Origin: Bacteroidales bacterium | GTDB taxonomy: Bacteria > Bacteroidota > Bacteroidia > Bacteroidales > VadinHA17 | Direction: 5' to 3' | Length of the DNA: 64,000 bases | NCBI GenBank assembly: GCA_016715075.1 | Contig: JADKBK010000004.1 | Span: 124,001 to 188,000, forward strand | In this document: positions 17,107-26,771 of the stretch, in pieces | Layout of the letters: every line of letters starts with the position of its first letter | Position numbering within the stretch: position 1 is the stretch's first letter | Position numbers and translations under genes: made by a program | Notes under the pieces: generated by a model | Seen by the model: only the letters and a program-made list of their open reading frames with translations | The model's database searches: none | Told to the model about the DNA's origin: nothing

Positions 17107-18342
17107 ATGAAATTAATCTTTATTTCTTTGATTTTTATACTTCTTATTGGTTGCAACAGCGGAAAAAGTCCCCAACCCGGCCAGGACGAAATTAAAATTG
17201 AAGAAGCCGGCAAAGCGGAGCTCAAAAAACTGGAATCGATGTATTCCAATAAAGAACAATGGGAGGCGAGGAAGGTAGTCCTCAGGGAAGAGATTCTGAA
17301 GGGAATAAATCTTTTTCCGTTGCCGTCCAAAACTCCCCTTAACGCCGTTATTAGCGCAAAAAGAAACTATGACGGCTATTCCGTAGAGAATGTATATTTT
17401 GAAAGCATTCCGGGGTATTTTGTCTGCGGAAACCTTTACCGGCCATCTGTTGATACAAAAAAACATCCGGCGGTACTTTGTCCCCACGGGCATTTTCAGG
17501 GTGATACCCTTGGAGCCTGGGGCCGTTTCCGTCCGGATCAGCAAAAGAGATGTGCAACTTTTGCCCGAATGGGAGCTGTTGTTTTCAGCTATGGAATGTA
17601 TTCATGGGGAGGTGAGCCTGTCTGGCAGCTCGACACCACTGTTGTCATTGAAAAACCAGATAAGGAGGTCATCAGAAAAAATCATGAGTCGCCATTATCA
17701 GTTACGATGCAGACATGGAGCAGCATAAGGGCAGTTGATTTTCTGGAATCGCTGCCTGATGTCGATATGTCAGAAGTTGCAGTTACAGGTGCATCAGGTG
17801 GAGGCACCCAGTCATTCCTGCTGGCAGCAGTTGATGACAGAATAAGTGTAAGCATTCCTGTGGTAATGGTTTCATGCCATTACAAGGATCTTTGTGTTTG
17901 TGAGAAAGTCATGCCTTCCGGAAATAATCCTGATCAGATATTGAATATGGCAGAATTTGCAGCAATGATTGCACCAAAACCTATGCTCCTCGTTTCTGAC
18001 GGTGATGACTGGACCAGAAACACACCAAAAGTGGAATATCCGTTTATCAGACGTACATATTCATTTTTTAATGCTGAAAATAATGTTGAGAATGCCCATT
18101 TCCCTGATGGTGTTCATGATTACGGATTTGAGAAAAGAGTTCCGGTCTATCGATTTTTATCAAAGCATATGGGATTGAATATGAGTGCAATAACCGATAC
18201 TGGCGGAAATATCGACGAAAGTAAAAGCGTTTTGGAAAACCCTGAAAAGCTGCTGGCATTTTCAACACAGAATCCCATTCCACCGAATGCTTTGAAAGGA
18301 TCTGCTGCAATAGAAAAAGAATTGAAAGCGTTGCAAAAGTAA
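17107..18342 (+). CDS. Exported alpha/beta hydrolase, acetyl-xylan-esterase-like
   Basis: 411 residues, lipoprotein signal (ILLIGCNSG, Cys17). The alpha/beta-hydrolase core spans about 100-350: PAVLCPHGHFQGD gives the oxyanion strand, VTGASGGGTQ contains the nucleophile Ser230, and FPDGVHDYGF carries the likely catalytic His. Family members remove acetyl or other acyl groups from plant polysaccharides or act as general carboxylesterases. It lies between GH31 and GH27 genes on the same strand, which supports deacetylation of side chains as its job. Substrate not determined. Confidence 0.82.
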   Translation: MKLIFISLIFILLIGCNSGKSPQPGQDEIKIEEAGKAELKKLESMYSNKEQWEARKVVLREEILKGINLFPLPSKTPLNAVISAKRNYDGYSVENVYFESIPGYFVCGNLYRPSVDTKKHPAVLCPHGHFQGDTLGAWGRFRPDQQKRCATFARMGAVVFSYGMYSWGGEPVWQLDTTVVIEKPDKEVIRKNHESPLSVTMQTWSSIRAVDFLESLPDVDMSEVAVTGASGGGTQSFLLAAVDDRISVSIPVVMVSCHYKDLCVCEKVMPSGNNPDQILNMAEFAAMIAPKPMLLVSDGDDWTRNTPKVEYPFIRRTYSFFNAENNVENAHFPDGVHDYGFEKRVPVYRFLSKHMGLNMSAITDTGGNIDESKSVLENPEKLLAFSTQNPIPPNALKGSAAIEKELKALQK

Positions 18343-18373
18343 ATTTACAAGAAGTAATTCAAAATGAGTTTTC

Positions 18374-18736
18374 ATGAAAAGCAAATTGATAATATTGGCG
18401 GCAATAGCATTAGTTGCAGCTTCGTGCAACACCAGAACAGAACCGAATGTCAGCGATCAAAATGAGGTGGCAGTAACTCCTCCCATGGGCTGGAACAGCT
18501 ATAACTGCTATGGCGCAACAGTTACTGAGAAGGAGATGATGGACAATGCCCTGATGATGTCTGTTCATCTTAAAGAGTATGGCTGGGAATATGTGGTTGT
18601 TGATTATTGCTGGTTTTATCCCTTTCCGGGGGCAATGAATAATCCGCCACAGACAAGGGACTTTAAACCGGGGTTAACAATGACGGTAACGGAAGGTTAC
18701 TTCCTCAGTGGAGAGATTTCCGGCATCTGCCGGTAG
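18374..18736 (+). CDS. GH27 alpha-galactosidase-like, N-terminal part (frameshifted)
   Basis: Lipoprotein signal (LVAASCNTR), then the GH27 opening PPMGWNSYNCYG and EYVVVDYCWF. Real sequence ends at about FKPGL; the following residues are noise. One missing A (run at 18676-18677) gives LNNDGNGRLL and one missing C (18703-18704) gives PSVERFPASAG, joining it to the frame at 18708. Both parts form one enzyme of about 457 residues. GH27 members are mainly alpha-galactosidases or alpha-N-acetylgalactosaminidases. Confidence 0.82.
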   Translation: MKSKLIILAAIALVAASCNTRTEPNVSDQNEVAVTPPMGWNSYNCYGATVTEKEMMDNALMMSVHLKEYGWEYVVVDYCWFYPFPGAMNNPPQTRDFKPGLTMTVTEGYFLSGEISGICR

Positions 18737-19745
18737 CATGGGTTTCAAACCTCTGGCTGATTATATCCACGGTCTGGGACTGAAATTCGGGATTCATGTT
18801 ATGCGGGGAATTCCAAGAGAGGCCGTTGCCAAAAAGCTGCCTGTAATGGGTACAACAGTTACTGCCGATATGATAGCTAATATTACTGATACCTGTAAGT
18901 GGCTGAACTCTATGTACGGTATTGATATGACGAAAGAGGGTGCCCAGGAGTATTACAATTCATTATTCGAACTCTATGCATCATGGGGAGTCGATTATGT
19001 TAAGGTGGATGATATTGCCACCCCATACCATGCCCCGGAGATTGAAGCTGTCAGAAAAGCCATTGATAACTCCGGCAGACCAATGGTGCTGAGTTTATCA
19101 CCCGGCGATGATATGCCCTCAGCACAGGCAGAACATGTCAGGAAATATGCAAATATGTGGAGGATATCGGCAGATTTCTGGGACGAATGGGGGAGTCTGA
19201 TGAAGCAATTCGAACTGTGCAATAAATGGTCATCGGTATCCGGACCAGGACACTGGCCTGATGCGGATATGCTGACACTGGGACGCCTGAATTTAAGAGG
19301 GCCGAATCAGGGTCTCGGCAGGATGTCAAATTTCACTCAGGAAGAACAAAAGACATTGATGACACTATGGTCTATTTTCAGATCTCCGCTTATGATGGGA
19401 GGAGACCTGATAACACTTGATAATTATACTCTGATCCTGCTGACTAACAGTGAAGTTATTCAGGTAAACCAGAAGAGCGGGAATAGCCGGCAGCTATTCC
19501 GCGATGGAGATAACATCGCATGGGTAGCTGATATTCCGGGGAGTTCAGAAAAATATCTTGCTTTGTTTTACACTGGTGATCTGACTACTTCAGAATTAAC
19601 TGTGAACCTTTCCGGGCTTGGATTCACTGGTTCCTGCAGCGTACGAGACCTGTGGAACCATCTTGAAACGGGCACTGTTACTGGGGTATTTAATATTTCC
19701 CTTCCCGCCCATGGTTCAGGGCTATACAAGGTTAGCCCTCTTTAG
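18708..19745 (+). CDS. GH27 alpha-galactosidase-like, catalytic and C-terminal part (frameshifted)
   Basis: The GTG at 18708 is an artificial start; the frame continues the GH27 protein begun at 18374. It carries GFKPLADYIHGLGLKFGIHV, the catalytic nucleophile in WGVDYVKVDD, the substrate-binding region WRISADFWDEW, GHWPDADMLTLG, and LWSIFRSPLMMGGDL. A beta-sandwich C-terminal domain follows from about 19430. An exported alpha-galactosidase-type enzyme is expected; the specific sugar is not provable. It lies 31 bases after the esterase and is followed by a GH31 gene. Confidence 0.88.
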   Translation: MERFPASAGSMGFKPLADYIHGLGLKFGIHVMRGIPREAVAKKLPVMGTTVTADMIANITDTCKWLNSMYGIDMTKEGAQEYYNSLFELYASWGVDYVKVDDIATPYHAPEIEAVRKAIDNSGRPMVLSLSPGDDMPSAQAEHVRKYANMWRISADFWDEWGSLMKQFELCNKWSSVSGPGHWPDADMLTLGRLNLRGPNQGLGRMSNFTQEEQKTLMTLWSIFRSPLMMGGDLITLDNYTLILLTNSEVIQVNQKSGNSRQLFRDGDNIAWVADIPGSSEKYLALFYTGDLTTSELTVNLSGLGFTGSCSVRDLWNHLETGTVTGVFNISLPAHGSGLYKVSPL

Positions 19746-19781
19746 ACTGCAATCACTTCATTACTTCATTAATCAGCCGCT

Positions 19782-22202
19782 ATGAAAAAAGCTAATTTTC
19801 TGATGATTATGGTCTTTCTCCCGGCTCTTTTACCTTTAATAGCCAACTGTCAGGAATTCACTATGGCAGGAAATTATGTTAAATATACCAAAACAAAAAA
19901 CATTGTTGATTTCAATTGTACAAATGCCAAAATCAGAGTAGATATATGTTCTGATGATATCCTGCGGATACGTATGCGTCAGGACGGAGAATTCAAACCC
20001 GATGAAACATATGTGGTAATAAGATATGACTGGCCGGTAACTTCATATACAATAAAAGACCAGGGAGATTATATTGTAATTGAAACAAAAAGAATGCAGA
20101 TTAAGGCCTTTAAGTCACCTTTTCATTTCGAATTCCTTGATCCGGATGGAAAACCTGTCAATAAAGACTGGAAAGAGGGAAGTATGGGCTTCAGAGGAAA
20201 TGAAATTATCTGCAAAAAAGAGCTTAGCGGAACAGATCATTTTTTTGGATTGGGCCAGAGGTATGAGAAAAGTGATTTGCGTGGAATGAAAGCTACTTGC
20301 CTGGTAACCCGGGAATACACACCTGTTCCTTTTTTCCTGGGGACGGACGGGTATGGCATTTTTTTTCATAATACCTGGACTTCCACCTTCGATTTCACCC
20401 AGAATCCCTATACTTTTTCTGCGCCGGGCGGAGGCGAACTCGATTATTATTTTATTTACGGACCAGGATTTAAACAGATTATTCAGCAATACTCAAAAAT
20501 TACCGGACTTTCCCCATTGCCCCCGAAATGGGCGTTTGGTCTGTTTTTCAGCCGCTGGAATGAGGAGGTGGAAGGGATTAAATACAGGCAGGATGGTCAG
20601 CAGGGGATGCTCAGGACAATCAAAACTGTAAGGGAGGTTTGGGATTGGCCTCTTGACGGCATTAGGGTTCATTCCATGGGGCCAAAACAAAGTTTCTATG
20701 CAAGCCCTTCTCTCAACTGGCCCGATATGCTGTGGGGAGAATTTCCTTCAGTTGATTCATTTGTTGTTAAGCTGCATGAACAGCATATTCATCCATTGTT
20801 CTGGGAAGCACCCGGGATTACAGGCAATTGTAAAATGTATGATGAAGCGGTTAAAAACAATTTCTTGCTGACGAAAGATGGAAAGCCGCAGAATATCGTA
20901 TTTGGATACCTTCAACCACCGGGCGGCATGGTGGATTTCATGAATCCCGAAGCAAGAAAATGGTGGGGGCGATACCATTATTATATGGCCGACTTCGGAT
21001 CTGATGGAGTCGCAGGTGACTGGAATGATGAAAAGATGCTCAGGGGAACTGCTTCACCCTATAATGGAATGGGTTCGGATGAATTCCTGAACATATACTC
21101 CCTGCTGTTTAACCAGGCAAGCTGGGAAGCTTACAGAGAGCGCAAACCCGATAAAAGATGCATTAATTTTGGCCTCGTTTACTGGGCAGGCGGTCAGCGT
21201 TATCCTATGCAGGGAACACAGGATTCTCACGCTGCGGGTAAGAATATCTGGGGTGAAATGATGGGTTGTATCAATCTTGGAATGTCCGGAATACCTTTCA
21301 GAACATTTACAGATAATGTATCAAGAGAATTAACTCCTGGTTTACCATATTCTCGGTTGTCTCAATACCTCTCTCTTACAGTCGCCGGAGAAAGAACCCT
21401 GAGCACCCAGACAGGAATCGAAATGGCCGATTGGAATTATCGCCATTATGGAAAGCTGCGTTATCGCCTGATGCCTTATATCTATACTTATGCCAGGGAA
21501 GCTACAATTAATGGTACTCCTCTTGTCAGAGCCCTTGTTCTTGAAAATCAGAACGATACTAAAACATATGACTCTTTTTGTGAATATCTTTTAGGAAAAG
21601 AAATCCTTATTGCCCCGCTGTGGAGTGATACCACTTTCTACAGGGATATCTATCTTCCGGAAGGTGAATGGATTGATTTGTCTGATGACATTACATATAC
21701 TGGTAAGCAGACAATTAATTTTCATGCACCAATTGACAAGGTGCCCATCTTTGTGAAAGCAGGATCGATAATTCCGATGGCACCCGATAATCAGCACTAC
21801 ATTGATGAGATAAAGAGTCCTCTGACTATTCAGATATATCCAAAAGGCAGGTCTTCATTTGAACTTTACGAGGATGATGGAGAGAGCTATGATTATGAGA
21901 AAGGAATTTTCAGCACTATTGCTTTTTCCTCTGAAGAAATTACTAACGGGTTAATTATCAAAAAAGAAGCTCCGGCAGGTAAATATGTTATTCCCGAAAA
22001 AGAGTTTGTTATTTGTGTTCATAAGAAGCCAGGTGCAAAAGATGTCATGTGTCTTGGAAGTGAATTGCCTCATTGCAGATCAGTGGAAGAATTTAATGTC
22101 TTAAAGGCCGGATGGTTGCAGGAAGATGATGGCAAAAAACTGCTTTGGATAAAGGTAGATTCAAAAGCAGCTGATAAATTTGAGGTTAAGGTCTCTTATT
22201 AA
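19782..22202 (+). CDS. GH31 glycosidase (alpha-glucosidase/alpha-xylosidase type) with C-terminal DUF5110-like module
   Basis: 806 residues with signal peptide (cleavage near ANCQ). An N-terminal galactose-mutarotase-like beta domain (about 25-235; includes FFGLGQRYEKSD) is followed by the TIM barrel (about 245-590). The nucleophile is Asp413 in GVAGDWNDE; Asp481 in GTQDSHAAG is the likely acid/base. A proximal C-terminal beta domain and a DUF5110-like part follow (SFELYEDDGESYDYEKG). These features match retaining alpha-glycosidases that remove alpha-linked glucose or xylose. Located 36 bases after GH27 on the same strand, in a probable operon. Confidence 0.9.
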   Translation: MKKANFLMIMVFLPALLPLIANCQEFTMAGNYVKYTKTKNIVDFNCTNAKIRVDICSDDILRIRMRQDGEFKPDETYVVIRYDWPVTSYTIKDQGDYIVIETKRMQIKAFKSPFHFEFLDPDGKPVNKDWKEGSMGFRGNEIICKKELSGTDHFFGLGQRYEKSDLRGMKATCLVTREYTPVPFFLGTDGYGIFFHNTWTSTFDFTQNPYTFSAPGGGELDYYFIYGPGFKQIIQQYSKITGLSPLPPKWAFGLFFSRWNEEVEGIKYRQDGQQGMLRTIKTVREVWDWPLDGIRVHSMGPKQSFYASPSLNWPDMLWGEFPSVDSFVVKLHEQHIHPLFWEAPGITGNCKMYDEAVKNNFLLTKDGKPQNIVFGYLQPPGGMVDFMNPEARKWWGRYHYYMADFGSDGVAGDWNDEKMLRGTASPYNGMGSDEFLNIYSLLFNQASWEAYRERKPDKRCINFGLVYWAGGQRYPMQGTQDSHAAGKNIWGEMMGCINLGMSGIPFRTFTDNVSRELTPGLPYSRLSQYLSLTVAGERTLSTQTGIEMADWNYRHYGKLRYRLMPYIYTYAREATINGTPLVRALVLENQNDTKTYDSFCEYLLGKEILIAPLWSDTTFYRDIYLPEGEWIDLSDDITYTGKQTINFHAPIDKVPIFVKAGSIIPMAPDNQHYIDEIKSPLTIQIYPKGRSSFELYEDDGESYDYEKGIFSTIAFSSEEITNGLIIKKEAPAGKYVIPEKEFVICVHKKPGAKDVMCLGSELPHCRSVEEFNVLKAGWLQEDDGKKLLWIKVDSKAADKFEVKVSY

Positions 22203-22226
22203 AATAATCTAAGTAATTTATCTTGT

Positions 22227-23867
22227 ATGTCATTTAGCAGATTATTTATTATTTGTGGATTTTTTTCTTCTATCACCTGGGTTGTGACGGCCCAGATTAA
22301 ATTTGAGGATGTTACGGAAAAAGCAGGGCTTGTTGAACCGTTAAAAGGCATTGCCGGGCATTGTGCAGTATTTGGTGATGCTAACGGAGATGACTACCCC
22401 GAACTTTTTGTGGGTACGTTTACTCATTTCGAAGACTCGGTGTATAATCAGCGGGGACATACAACAGGGAAAGAGCCTGATAAATTTTTTATAAACAGAG
22501 GTGATGGTACTTTTGTTGAGGACAAGGAGTGCCCCGCAAGTGTGAAAGGGAAATGCTCCGGAGGAGCTTTTGCTGATCTGGACAATGACGGAGATATGGA
22601 CTTGATTATATCCCGACAGGCCCACTTAAAAAAATGGCCCGGTGATCTGCTGGAGGCAGGTATTGAGCGAAATATGCTCCTGGAAAACGATGGCAAAGGC
22701 AATTTCAGAAATGTGACATTCCATTCCGGTGTGGATTTATGGTATCCTTTCATGGGACGTTCAACCTTTGTATTTGATTACGATGGCGACGGTTTGCTGG
22801 ATATTTTTATGCAGGAGGATTTTACGCTTGGCGATGTATCAGCCGGAAATTCCCGACTGCTGAAAAACATGGGTCACCTGAAATTCAAAGATGTTACCAA
22901 AGAAGCCGGATTTCCAACAGGATATCAGCAGGGATTATATGGACTTGGCGGTTTTGTCGATGATATTAACGGTGATACATGGCCCGATGTATTCTTCTCA
23001 CACAGCTGCAGGCTCTTTATAAACAACCGCAACGGGACTTTCAGGGAGCTGCCATTCAAAATGCCTGATCCTAAATATACCCTGCCCTCAAATATTAATA
23101 TAGATTACGCATATTATTGCGGTGCAAATACAGGTGATCTTGATAATGACGGCGACCTGGATTTTGTTGTTGGCGACCATCTTGAATTTGAATCCGCTAA
23201 ACACAGGTTGTTTGTATTCCAGAACCAGGGGAATGATGCCAGCGGCAATCCCGTATTTAAGGATATCACTGAAGCTGCAAATATCGGAAACTTTGGAGGC
23301 AGGGCAATTTACATACAGATAGCCGATATCGACAATGATGGGAAAATGGACATTTGCACCAGCCGTTATAAAAACTTCATTTACAAAAATAATGGAGTTG
23401 AAAAAGGAATTCCGAAGTTTGATCAGCCTTTCGATGCAGGTTCGGAGTCTAAAACAATGAACTACTGGGCGGGAGGGTCATTTGCCGATTTTGACCGTGA
23501 CGGGAGACTCGATTTTTTTGGCCCGGAATGGTACCCTGAAGACAAAGCCAGATTACTCAGGAACATTTCCCCGAATGCCGGAAACTATATTGATGTCAAG
23601 CTGGAATTGGGCAAAGCGCCAAACCGCAATGGAATAGGAGCTAAAGTTGAAATATTCAAAGCCGGCTCTTTAGGAAACGCTGAAGAGTGTCTTGGGACTC
23701 ATATTATTTCCGTAGCAAATGGATATGCATCAGGTTATGAGGCAATAGCTCATTTCGGTTTGCCCGATAATGAAAAAGTAGATATTCGTGTAACAATGCC
23801 GTGTGATGGACAGATTTATGAAAAAACTTCGGTAGGCAGAAATCAACTTTTAAAACTGAAAAAATAA
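22227..23867 (+). CDS. Exported FG-GAP/VCBS repeat protein with ASPIC/UnbV C-terminus
   Basis: 546 residues, signal peptide (cleavage near VVTAQ). Seven calcium-binding DxDxDGxxD-type loops are visible: DANGDDYPELF, DLDNDGDMDLI, DYDGDGLLDIF, DINGDTWPDVF, DLDNDGDLDFV, DIDNDGKMDIC, DFDRDGRLDFF. Together they predict a beta propeller like an integrin alpha head. The last part (about 455-545, NRNGIGAKVEIF, GYASGYEAIAHFGL) is the ASPIC/UnbV domain. No catalytic motif. A carbohydrate-binding or adhesion role beside the glycosidases is inferred from position only. 24 bases after GH31. Confidence 0.85.
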   Translation: MSFSRLFIICGFFSSITWVVTAQIKFEDVTEKAGLVEPLKGIAGHCAVFGDANGDDYPELFVGTFTHFEDSVYNQRGHTTGKEPDKFFINRGDGTFVEDKECPASVKGKCSGGAFADLDNDGDMDLIISRQAHLKKWPGDLLEAGIERNMLLENDGKGNFRNVTFHSGVDLWYPFMGRSTFVFDYDGDGLLDIFMQEDFTLGDVSAGNSRLLKNMGHLKFKDVTKEAGFPTGYQQGLYGLGGFVDDINGDTWPDVFFSHSCRLFINNRNGTFRELPFKMPDPKYTLPSNINIDYAYYCGANTGDLDNDGDLDFVVGDHLEFESAKHRLFVFQNQGNDASGNPVFKDITEAANIGNFGGRAIYIQIADIDNDGKMDICTSRYKNFIYKNNGVEKGIPKFDQPFDAGSESKTMNYWAGGSFADFDRDGRLDFFGPEWYPEDKARLLRNISPNAGNYIDVKLELGKAPNRNGIGAKVEIFKAGSLGNAEECLGTHIISVANGYASGYEAIAHFGLPDNEKVDIRVTMPCDGQIYEKTSVGRNQLLKLKK

Positions 23868-23938
23868 TCTGATAAATTAAGTGACCAAAATTCTTCGGAA
23901 ATTTAAGGTTCTCTAATAACAAAGTATTTTCCAGTGTT

Positions 23939-25162
23939 ATGAATAAAATTTGTTTAAACCTCTTGCTGTTTACCTTTCTTACCTTTTCCTGTACTGAAAG
24001 GAACAATATAACAGTCACTAAATCTGAGCCGACAGTTCCTCCGATAAACAAATCACTTGCCTTAAAACCTCCAATGGGTTGGAACTCCTGGGATTGTTTC
24101 GGATTTGATGTAAACGAAGCTGAAGTAAAAGCTGCTGCTGATTTTATGGCAAAAAATCTGAAATTCCTTGGCTATGAATATATTGTCCTGGATATGAACT
24201 GGTATGCACCTCTATGGCCTTCCATTAAAGATTCCCAGGCAGACAGCTACAACATTGATTCCTTCGGGAGACTCCAGCCTGATACGATTAAATTTCCTTC
24301 TTCAAGCGGAGGCAAAGGCTTTAAACCTCTTGCCGACTACATACACAGCCTGGGTCTAAGGTTTGGAATTCATATCCTTGGAGGTATTCCAAAAAAGGCA
24401 GTTGATGCTAACTGCCCTGTTAAAGGGACATCGCTGCATGCACAATCAATTGTCCATTCTGAAAAAGGCGGATACTGGTATGAATCTTTCAATGGGATTG
24501 ACCTCGCAAAACCGGGAGGACAGGAATACTATAATTCTATATTTGAATTGTATGCGCAATGGGGCGTAGATTTTATTAAGGCTGACTATCTGGCATTCCA
24601 AACCGAACTTATAGGAATAAGCCGGGCCAGCAGGACGTGCGGCCGGGATATGATAATAAGTGCAGTTCCTGACCGGATACCCGAACAGATTCTCAGGGAG
24701 AATGCTCATATGGCGAGAACCGGAATTGATTTATGGGACCAATGGGAATGGCTGAAGAGAAGCTTTTTCATGGCTGCCATTGTGGTGAAAGAGGCTGAAC
24801 CGGGTTACTGGCCTGATTTGGATATGCTTCCGGTTGGTAAACTTACTGTCAAGTCGCCGCGATCGGGTGCAAAACCCCATATGTCAAACCTCACCACTGA
24901 TGAAATATATTCACTTTTCTCTCTCTGGTATATTTCCCGGATGCCGTTATTTATTGGAGGTTACCTGCCTGAGATGGATCCCTTTACACTCGGGCTCCTT
25001 TCTAATGAGGAAGCACTTGGAGTAAACCGCAACAGTTGCAATAACCGTCAGATCTACCAGTTCCAGACAGATTTTATTGTCTGGACAGCAGATATTCCCG
25101 ACTGGAAGGATATATATGTTGCACTTTTCAACATTAGTGATAAAAAGATCCTGTCGAAATAG
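23939..25162 (+). CDS. GH27 alpha-galactosidase-like enzyme, second copy (3' end frameshifted)
   Basis: Lipoprotein signal (FLTFSCTER), then PPMGWNSWDCFG, GFKPLADYIHSLGLRFGIH, the nucleophile in WGVDFIKADYLA, YWPDLDMLPVG and LWYISRMPLFIGGYL. Compared with the other GH27 it shares about the same plan but differs around the active site (KADY instead of KVDD), so a different specificity is possible. The frame stops early at 25160-25162, inside the C-terminal beta domain; the remainder is in other frames up to 25313. Breaks: missing A at 25157-25159 and missing G at 25183. Confidence 0.88.
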   Translation: MNKICLNLLLFTFLTFSCTERNNITVTKSEPTVPPINKSLALKPPMGWNSWDCFGFDVNEAEVKAAADFMAKNLKFLGYEYIVLDMNWYAPLWPSIKDSQADSYNIDSFGRLQPDTIKFPSSSGGKGFKPLADYIHSLGLRFGIHILGGIPKKAVDANCPVKGTSLHAQSIVHSEKGGYWYESFNGIDLAKPGGQEYYNSIFELYAQWGVDFIKADYLAFQTELIGISRASRTCGRDMIISAVPDRIPEQILRENAHMARTGIDLWDQWEWLKRSFFMAAIVVKEAEPGYWPDLDMLPVGKLTVKSPRSGAKPHMSNLTTDEIYSLFSLWYISRMPLFIGGYLPEMDPFTLGLLSNEEALGVNRNSCNNRQIYQFQTDFIVWTADIPDWKDIYVALFNISDKKILSK

Positions 25163-25313
25163 GAGCGAGCTGGGACCAGTTTGACTGACAGAACCGGTTT
25201 ACAACGTAAGAGATTTATGGGAAAAAAAGAATCTGGGTGCAAGCAAGGAGGGTCTGAAGTTTGCCGTTAATTCTCATGGTGCCAGACTTTTCAGGATATC
25301 AAAAGCACAATAA
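25163..25313 (+). pseudogene. Displaced C-terminal tail of the second GH27 enzyme
   Basis: After correcting the breaks at 25157-25159 and 25183 this stretch continues the GH27 protein: IGASWDQFGLTEPVYNVRDL, then the plus-one frame to NSHGARLFRISKAQ and a stop at 25311-25313. These match the usual GH27 C-terminus (VRDLW, HGARLF). Not an independent gene. Confidence 0.75.
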
Positions 25314-25324
25314 AAATTAAAAAT

Positions 25325-26755
25325 ATGAAGTTCAGGAAAATAATGTCATATTGTTTATATTTCAACCCTGCAAAGTATTATGCAATTATTTTATGTCTTA
25401 TATACTTCGGGTTTGAATCCGGATGCAAAAAAGCATCAAGTGATAATGATCCTAACATAACGACGACCCATTATTCTGAGGATCAGACTAATTTCTCAAA
25501 TCCGGAAAGGGGATTCCTCAGTCAGCAGGCATCTTACAGCGATTCCCCTTCTCCTTTTTCCAAATCCTTTTTTGATGGCCTTAAGAGCAGCAGTATTACA
25601 CTTGTGCGAAAAGTATATATATTCAATACATTCCGTTCAACTCCAATTTCAGAGGATTTTATACAGCATATCCAGGATGATATGGATTTACTCAGAGACA
25701 ATGGATTTAAAATAATACTCCGTTTTGCATATACTTTTAACGAACCTGAACCACATAATGATGCACCACTGGAAATAGTTTTATCACATATTGACCAGTT
25801 AACACCGCTACTTCAGAAAAACGCAGATGTAATAGCATTGATTGAAGCAGGTTTTATTGGTCAATGGGGTGAATGGCATGATTCAAGCAATGGACTGGCA
25901 AACACTGCTGATATGAGAACCATATTGTTTAAACTGTTAGATGCTTTACCAAAAAACAGAGCTATAAATGTCAGATACCAACAGGCTAAGAAAGATATAT
26001 ATAGCACAACTGACCCTATAAACGAATCTGAGGCATTCAACCAGAGCAATCGTTCCAGGACAGGCCATCATAATGATTGTCTTGTAGCTGACGTGGATGA
26101 CTGGGGTACTTACTGGCCGATTGACCCGGCAAGTCTTGAAGCTCAGAAAAATTATCTGAACCAGGAGAACAAATTCCTCCCTCAGGAGGGAGAAACATGC
26201 AATTGCAATCCACCTGGTTCAGAATGCAAAAATTCAATGAAAGAACTGGAAAGAATGCGCTGGAGCGCTCTGAACAGGGACTTTGATCAATGTGTTCTGA
26301 ACAGCTGGATCAGAGAAGGATGTTATGATGAGATTGCAAAAAGACTCGGGTACAGATTCCGGCTTCTTGAATCAAAAGTTCCAAAGTCGGCACAAGCAGA
26401 TTCTTTGATGTCTTTCTCTTTTATAATTGAAAATGACGGTTTTGCAGCACCGTATAATGCAAGGGATCTGGAACTTGTATTGAGGGCAAAGAGCAGCGGA
26501 TCCTTATTCCGGTTCAGCCTCAGCTATGATCCCCGTACATGGCTCCCCGATAACGGGAAAATTTCAATAAACCCAACGGTCACTTTACCATCTTCCATGC
26601 TTCCCGGTAATTATGAAGTATTGCTTAATCTGCCGGATCCGGAACCAAACTTAAATTCTAATCCTGAATATTCAATCCGTTTTGCAAACAAAGTTATATG
26701 GGAGCCTGGTACCGGTTATAATTCATTATTGGCAGAAATTAAAATTACCAAATAG
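25325..26755 (+). CDS. DUF4874/DUF4832 lipoprotein
   Basis: 476 residues with a lipoprotein-type signal (GFESGCKKASS, Cys about 35). The N-terminal DUF4874 region contains NPERGFLSQ and VRKVYIFNTF; a TIM-barrel-like part follows with GFKIILRFAYTFN and IEAGFIGQWGEWHDS (about 170-185), which looks like a glycosidase active-site strand. The C-terminal DUF4832 region is beta rich (about 350-470). Proteins of this architecture are common next to glycosidases in Bacteroidota and may be glycosidases themselves, but activity is not established here. Start 12 bases after the GH27 tail. Confidence 0.8.
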   Translation: MKFRKIMSYCLYFNPAKYYAIILCLIYFGFESGCKKASSDNDPNITTTHYSEDQTNFSNPERGFLSQQASYSDSPSPFSKSFFDGLKSSSITLVRKVYIFNTFRSTPISEDFIQHIQDDMDLLRDNGFKIILRFAYTFNEPEPHNDAPLEIVLSHIDQLTPLLQKNADVIALIEAGFIGQWGEWHDSSNGLANTADMRTILFKLLDALPKNRAINVRYQQAKKDIYSTTDPINESEAFNQSNRSRTGHHNDCLVADVDDWGTYWPIDPASLEAQKNYLNQENKFLPQEGETCNCNPPGSECKNSMKELERMRWSALNRDFDQCVLNSWIREGCYDEIAKRLGYRFRLLESKVPKSAQADSLMSFSFIIENDGFAAPYNARDLELVLRAKSSGSLFRFSLSYDPRTWLPDNGKISINPTVTLPSSMLPGNYEVLLNLPDPEPNLNSNPEYSIRFANKVIWEPGTGYNSLLAEIKITK

Positions 26756-26771
26756 GAATTAATACTCAATA

